DNA from: Puia dinghuensis
Lineage (GTDB): Bacteria; Bacteroidota; Bacteroidia; Chitinophagales; Chitinophagaceae
Reading direction: 5' to 3'
Length of the DNA stretch: 9,951 nt
Assembly: GCA_026224995.1 (NCBI GenBank)
Contig: JAMFRX010000693.1
Span: 1 to 9,951 of the forward strand
In this document: positions 7,041 to 9,951 of the stretch, one piece after another
Layout: the number at the start of each line of letters is the position of its first letter
Numbering within the stretch: the stretch's first letter is position 1
Notes under the pieces: model-generated
The model's input: the letters and a program-made list of their open reading frames with translations, nothing else
What the model was told of the DNA's origin: nothing
The model's database searches: none
Position numbers and translations under genes: made by a program

Positions 7041-8249
7041 ATGTCAACCATGTTAAGAGTAGGTATCTTAGGCGGAGGCCAATTGGGAAGGATGTTGTTG
7101 CAGGCAGCGGCCAACTACCCCGTTGAGACCTATGTCATGGAAAACGATGAGGATTGTCCCGCGGCACATCTCTGTCATCATTTTGTTCAAGGCGATATCC
7201 GCAGCTTTGAAGATGTCTATGCTTTCGGCAAGGGGCTCGACGCGCTGACCATCGAGATCGAATCCGTAAACGAGGAAGCGCTGGCAAAGCTCGAAGCGGA
7301 AGGCGTCCGCGTCTACCCGAAACCTTCCGCGCTGCGTACGATAAAGAATAAGATCACTCAGAAACAGTTCTATACCCAGCATAGCATTCCGACGGCGGAA
7401 TATGTCGTCACCCAAAACCGGGCGGCGATAAGCGACCATCTGGATATGCTTCCGGCCGTGCATAAGATCGGCGCAGGAGGCTATGACGGCAAGGGCGTTC
7501 AAATGATCCGTACCAAAGACGAGATCCAAAAAGGGTTCGATGCCCCGGGCGTACTGGAGAAGCTCGTCGCCATAGACAAAGAGATCGCCCAGATCATCGC
7601 CGTCGGACAGAAAGGAGAGACGGCGATCTATCCCCCCGTGGATATGGTCTTCGATGCAAGGCTAAACCTGCTGGACTACCAGATCAGCCCCGCGGAGCTG
7701 CCACAGAGCCTGCTGTGGAAGGTAGAAGCCATCTCGCTGCGGGTGGTCAAGGAGCTCAAGAGCCCGGGCATCTTCGCGGTAGAGGTCTTCGTGACGAAGA
7801 CAGGCGATGTATACGTCAATGAAACGGCGCCGCGGGTGCATAACAGCGGACACCACACGATAGAGGCCAATTACAGCTCGCAGTTCGATATGCTGTGGCG
7901 CGTAATACTGGGCTATCCCCTGGGCAATACGGATGCCATCCTGCCCGGAGCCATCGTCAACCTGGTCGGCGCAGAGAACTGCGAGGGCGAAGCCCATTAC
8001 GAAGGGCTGGACGAAGTGCTGCAGATGGACAATGTCTTCGTCCACATCTATGGCAAGAAAGACACCAAGGCGGGCAGGAAGATGGGCCATGTGACCATCA
8101 TCAGCCGCGAGAAACAAGACCTCGTCCACAAAGCGCATAAGATCAAGAATACGCTGAAAGTCCTTAGCAAGGAGGCAGCGGCTATCGCCGCTGCGGCGGT
8201 AAAGGCAGAGCCTGTCACCGAAATGCGGGACAGAAGCATAGGAAGCTAA
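7041..8249 (+). CDS. purK: 5-(Carboxyamino)imidazole ribonucleotide synthase (PurK)
   Basis: The 402-residue ATP-grasp enzyme makes N5-carboxyaminoimidazole ribonucleotide from AIR, ATP and bicarbonate in purine synthesis. Visible are the N-terminal dinucleotide-like fold VGILGGGQLGRMLLQAA (7-23), IEIESVN (71-77), the ATP-grasp lysine-containing VHKIGAGGYDGKG (140-152), VEVFVTKTGDVYVNE (247-261) and APRVHNSGHHTIEA (263-276), then the PurK C-terminal domain ending KAGRKMGHVTI (343-353). Residues about 376-402 form an Ala-rich tail beyond the usual family end. The start is ATG 7041 or ATG 7050 three codons later; I prefer 7041 because of the promoter at 7026-7033. The frame is open from 6858, but those residues cover the promoter. 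purE follows 11 bases after the stop, so the two genes form a functional operon. Confidence 0.96.
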   Translation: MSTMLRVGILGGGQLGRMLLQAAANYPVETYVMENDEDCPAAHLCHHFVQGDIRSFEDVYAFGKGLDALTIEIESVNEEALAKLEAEGVRVYPKPSALRTIKNKITQKQFYTQHSIPTAEYVVTQNRAAISDHLDMLPAVHKIGAGGYDGKGVQMIRTKDEIQKGFDAPGVLEKLVAIDKEIAQIIAVGQKGETAIYPPVDMVFDARLNLLDYQISPAELPQSLLWKVEAISLRVVKELKSPGIFAVEVFVTKTGDVYVNETAPRVHNSGHHTIEANYSSQFDMLWRVILGYPLGNTDAILPGAIVNLVGAENCEGEAHYEGLDEVLQMDNVFVHIYGKKDTKAGRKMGHVTIISREKQDLVHKAHKIKNTLKVLSKEAAAIAAAAVKAEPVTEMRDRSIGS

Positions 8250-8260
8250 AAAAAACGGAA

Positions 8261-8779
8261 ATGGCCAAACCTCTGGTAAGTATTATAATGGGCAGCGACA
8301 GCGACCTTACGATCATGAAGGCCGCTGCGGATATGCTGGAAGAATTCGAGATCCCCTTTGAGCTGACCGTCGTCTCCGCACATCGGACGCCCTTGCGGAT
8401 GGTGCAATATGCGGTTCAGGCTGCGGACCGTGGGCTCAAGGTCATCATTGTCGGCGCCGGCGGCGCTGCCCATCTGCCGGGCATGATCGCCTCGCTGACG
8501 ATCCTGCCGGTGATCGGCGTCCCCATAAAGTCGGCCAACTCCATCGACGGCTGGGATTCAATACTCTCTATACTCCAAATGCCCGGGGGCGTCCCCGTTG
8601 CCACGGTCGGCCTCAACGGGGCAAAGAATGCCGGCATCCTGGCAGGCTCCATCCTCGCCGCCTTCGACCCGATCGTAAGCGCCCACGTAGCGGTATATAA
8701 GAAGAAGCTGGAGCAGGAAGTGCTGCAGAAAGTGGACAGCCTGAAGGCCGATGGCTGGGGCAATGGGTTCGACGTGTAA
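8261..8779 (+). CDS. purE: N5-carboxyaminoimidazole ribonucleotide mutase (PurE, class I)
   Basis: The 172-residue enzyme converts the PurK product N5-CAIR to CAIR, and class I enzymes work as octamers. Diagnostic motifs are IIMGSDSDL (8-16), VVSAHRTP (37-44) with the catalytic His41, GAGGAAHLPGM (65-75), VIGVPIKS (84-91), QMPGGVPVATV (106-116) and the C-terminal NAGILA (123-128). Presence of PurK next door confirms the two-step bacterial route (class I) rather than the direct AIR carboxylase type. The start at 8261 follows an A-rich spacer, which is typical for translation initiation in this phylum. The next gene begins 14 bases after the stop. Confidence 0.97.
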   Translation: MAKPLVSIIMGSDSDLTIMKAAADMLEEFEIPFELTVVSAHRTPLRMVQYAVQAADRGLKVIIVGAGGAAHLPGMIASLTILPVIGVPIKSANSIDGWDSILSILQMPGGVPVATVGLNGAKNAGILAGSILAAFDPIVSAHVAVYKKKLEQEVLQKVDSLKADGWGNGFDV

Positions 8780-8793
8780 AATTTCGCCGTCTC

Positions 8794-9786
8794 ATGAAGA
8801 TCATCTCTTTCCTTTTTTTATTAGCGATAGCCATCTCCGCACAGTCACAGGACGCCATCATCCCCGGCGGCATCTGGCCCGACCAGTACGGCAATCATGT
8901 TCAGGCGCATGGCGGCGGAGTCGTCCGCATCGGCCGCACCTACTACTGGTATGGGGAAGAACGCGCCAAAGGGCTGGACACGAGCTTCCGCTATGTGAGC
9001 TGCTACTCCTCCCGCGATCTCATCCACTGGAAATTCCACGGCGATGTGGCGAAGCTCGCAGATCCCGAACAGCTGGGCTACCGCTGGGTCCTCGAACGGC
9101 CCAAGGTCTACTATATCCGGTCGACACGGCGCTATGTCATGTACTTTCACCTGGACTCCCGCAACTATAAATTCGCGCGTGTCGGCATCGCCGTTAGCAA
9201 ACGTCCTACCGGCCCCTTTGTCTATCTCAAGAGCTTCCGGCCACTGGATCACGAAAGCCGGGATATCGGCCAGTTCATCGACGACGACGGGACTCCTTAT
9301 CTCGTCTTCGAAGACCGGGCGCTGGGCTTCCATATAGTCCGGCTTTCCGCCGACGGCCTCAGCATTGAAAAAGAGATGTCACTGGTACGCGCCCCAATGG
9401 AAGGCGGAGCCATCGTCCACTACAAAGGACTGTATTATTCCATCGGCTCGGCGCTCACCGGCTGGAAGCCCAACCCCAACAAATATGCGACCGCCCCCAC
9501 CCTGGAGGGTCCCTGGACGGCCTTCCAGGACGTGGCCCCGCCGGCCACCAACACCTGGAGCTCCCAATCGACGATGCTGCTAAAGATTAGCGGGAGCAGG
9601 GACACCACCGTCATCTTTATGGGCGATCAGTGGAGGCCGGGACAGCAGTGGGATTCGCGCTATCTCTGGATGCCCCTGGATATCGGCAACGGGAAATTAT
9701 GGCTTTCCGAACCCAAGCCCTGGACCATAAACGTCCGCACGGGGCAATGGCAGTATGTAAAGGACGCCGACAGCACGGCCCATTGA
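8794..9786 (+). CDS. Exported glycoside hydrolase, GH43 (exo-beta-1,3-galactanase-like)
   Basis: The 330-residue product begins with a signal peptide (hydrophobic 3-15, probable cleavage near SAQSQ at 15-19). The rest fits a single five-bladed beta-propeller of clan GH-F with no extra module. The segment QAHGGGVVRIGRTYYWYGE (37-55) resembles the start of the galactan 1,3-beta-galactosidase subfamily (GH43_24), where other GH43 members carry their catalytic Asp. Further candidates are Glu101 in LERPKV, Asp157 in RDIGQFIDDDG, Glu203 in APMEGGA as general acid, and Gln258 in TWSSQST. As I recall it, the Phanerochaete enzyme Pc1,3Gal43A uses Glu208 as acid and Gln263 as base, 55 residues apart; the same distance separates Glu203 and Gln258. 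The likely role is trimming beta-1,3-galactan of arabinogalactan in the periplasm or outside. Substrate is inference. There are no SusC/SusD-type neighbours; it trails purE by 14 bases. Confidence 0.8.
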   Translation: MKIISFLFLLAIAISAQSQDAIIPGGIWPDQYGNHVQAHGGGVVRIGRTYYWYGEERAKGLDTSFRYVSCYSSRDLIHWKFHGDVAKLADPEQLGYRWVLERPKVYYIRSTRRYVMYFHLDSRNYKFARVGIAVSKRPTGPFVYLKSFRPLDHESRDIGQFIDDDGTPYLVFEDRALGFHIVRLSADGLSIEKEMSLVRAPMEGGAIVHYKGLYYSIGSALTGWKPNPNKYATAPTLEGPWTAFQDVAPPATNTWSSQSTMLLKISGSRDTTVIFMGDQWRPGQQWDSRYLWMPLDIGNGKLWLSEPKPWTINVRTGQWQYVKDADSTAH

Positions 9787-9804
9787 GTGCTCGCAGGCAC
9801 CCGA

Positions 9805-9951
9805 TCAACGGATGATCTTGCCTTCAACTTTCCGCTCGGAGCTGATCTTTACGGGAACCTCCCGGCCAATGACCTGGATTTTTCCTTCCAGCCTAAGCGT
9901 GGTCTCCCCCGCCATCAGCATGCCCGTGGCAGTATCGACTTCGAACCTGCC
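9805..9951 (-). CDS. C-terminal end of an unidentified protein (possibly DUF6263-like)
   Basis: On the minus strand an open frame enters from the right window edge and ends at TGA (9807-9805) after 48 residues. It reads as alternating polar and hydrophobic strands: RFEVDTATGMLMAGETTLRL (2-21), KIQVIGREVPVKISSERKV (24-42), ending KIIR. This beta-rich pattern ('D..TGM......L.G.I...G...P..I') recalls the ends of Bacteroidota periplasmic proteins of the DUF6263 kind, but I cannot confirm the family. Codon use and GC content look like the neighbours, and the end lies 18 bases from the convergent GH43 stop, a spacing seen at the other convergent pairs here, which supports a real gene. Confidence 0.6.
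   Translation of the reverse strand, partial: GRFEVDTATGMLMAGETTLRLEGKIQVIGREVPVKISSERKVEGKIIR

Noticed and set aside
9787..9800. GTGC...GCAC inverted repeat between the GH43 stop and the next gene
   Set aside because: The stem is only 4 bp and there is no T run on either strand, so it is not a credible terminator.
1..9951. Search for a defence system, mobile element, CRISPR array or new multi-gene system
   Set aside because: All full genes fit known families of metabolism or envelope function, and I saw no direct repeats, transposase, integrase, nuclease or toxin motifs.

Overview
The window looks like chromosomal housekeeping DNA from a GC-rich member of the Bacteroidota, most likely Chitinophagaceae. 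The evidence is Bacteroidota-type -7 promoter boxes (TAnnTTTG) in front of several genes, start codons without Shine-Dalgarno sequences, a TonB C-terminal domain of the 'PxYPGG' type, and the family resemblance of the proteins. I see no mobile element, CRISPR array, rRNA or tRNA gene. The family placement is inference from pattern memory; no search was run.

Layout, left to right. (1) 1-213, minus: N-terminal part of a secreted CAP-domain protein, cut by the window edge. (2) 315-1815, plus: a WaaE-like family 2 glycosyltransferase, then 16 bases later a GNAT acetyltransferase. (3) 1834-2844, minus: class I fructose-1,6-bisphosphatase, convergent with the GNAT gene and divergent from (4) 3000-4262, plus: aspartate kinase. 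(5) 4266-5489, minus: an exported YafK-like L,D-transpeptidase with a TonB-type C-terminal domain, ending 3 bases from the aspartate kinase stop. (6) 5600-6733, minus: 4-hydroxyphenylpyruvate dioxygenase, followed by a rho-independent terminator. (7) A 307-base divergent intergenic region. (8) 7041-9786, plus: purK, purE and an exported GH43-like glycosidase, tightly spaced. (9) 9805-9951, minus: the C-terminal end of an unidentified protein, cut by the window edge.

Functionally this is a mix of central metabolism (gluconeogenesis, the aspartate-family amino acid pathway, tyrosine catabolism, the two-step AIR to CAIR conversion of purine synthesis) and envelope or secreted functions (CAP protein, glycosyltransferase, L,D-transpeptidase, glycoside hydrolase). 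Only purK-purE is an obvious functional pair.

I found no undescribed multi-gene system. The best leads are the L,D-transpeptidase/TonB_C fusion, the GH43 protein whose active site fits the unusual exo-beta-1,3-galactanase type lacking the aspartate base, and promoter boxes so close to the lysC and purK start codons that these mRNAs are probably leaderless or nearly so.
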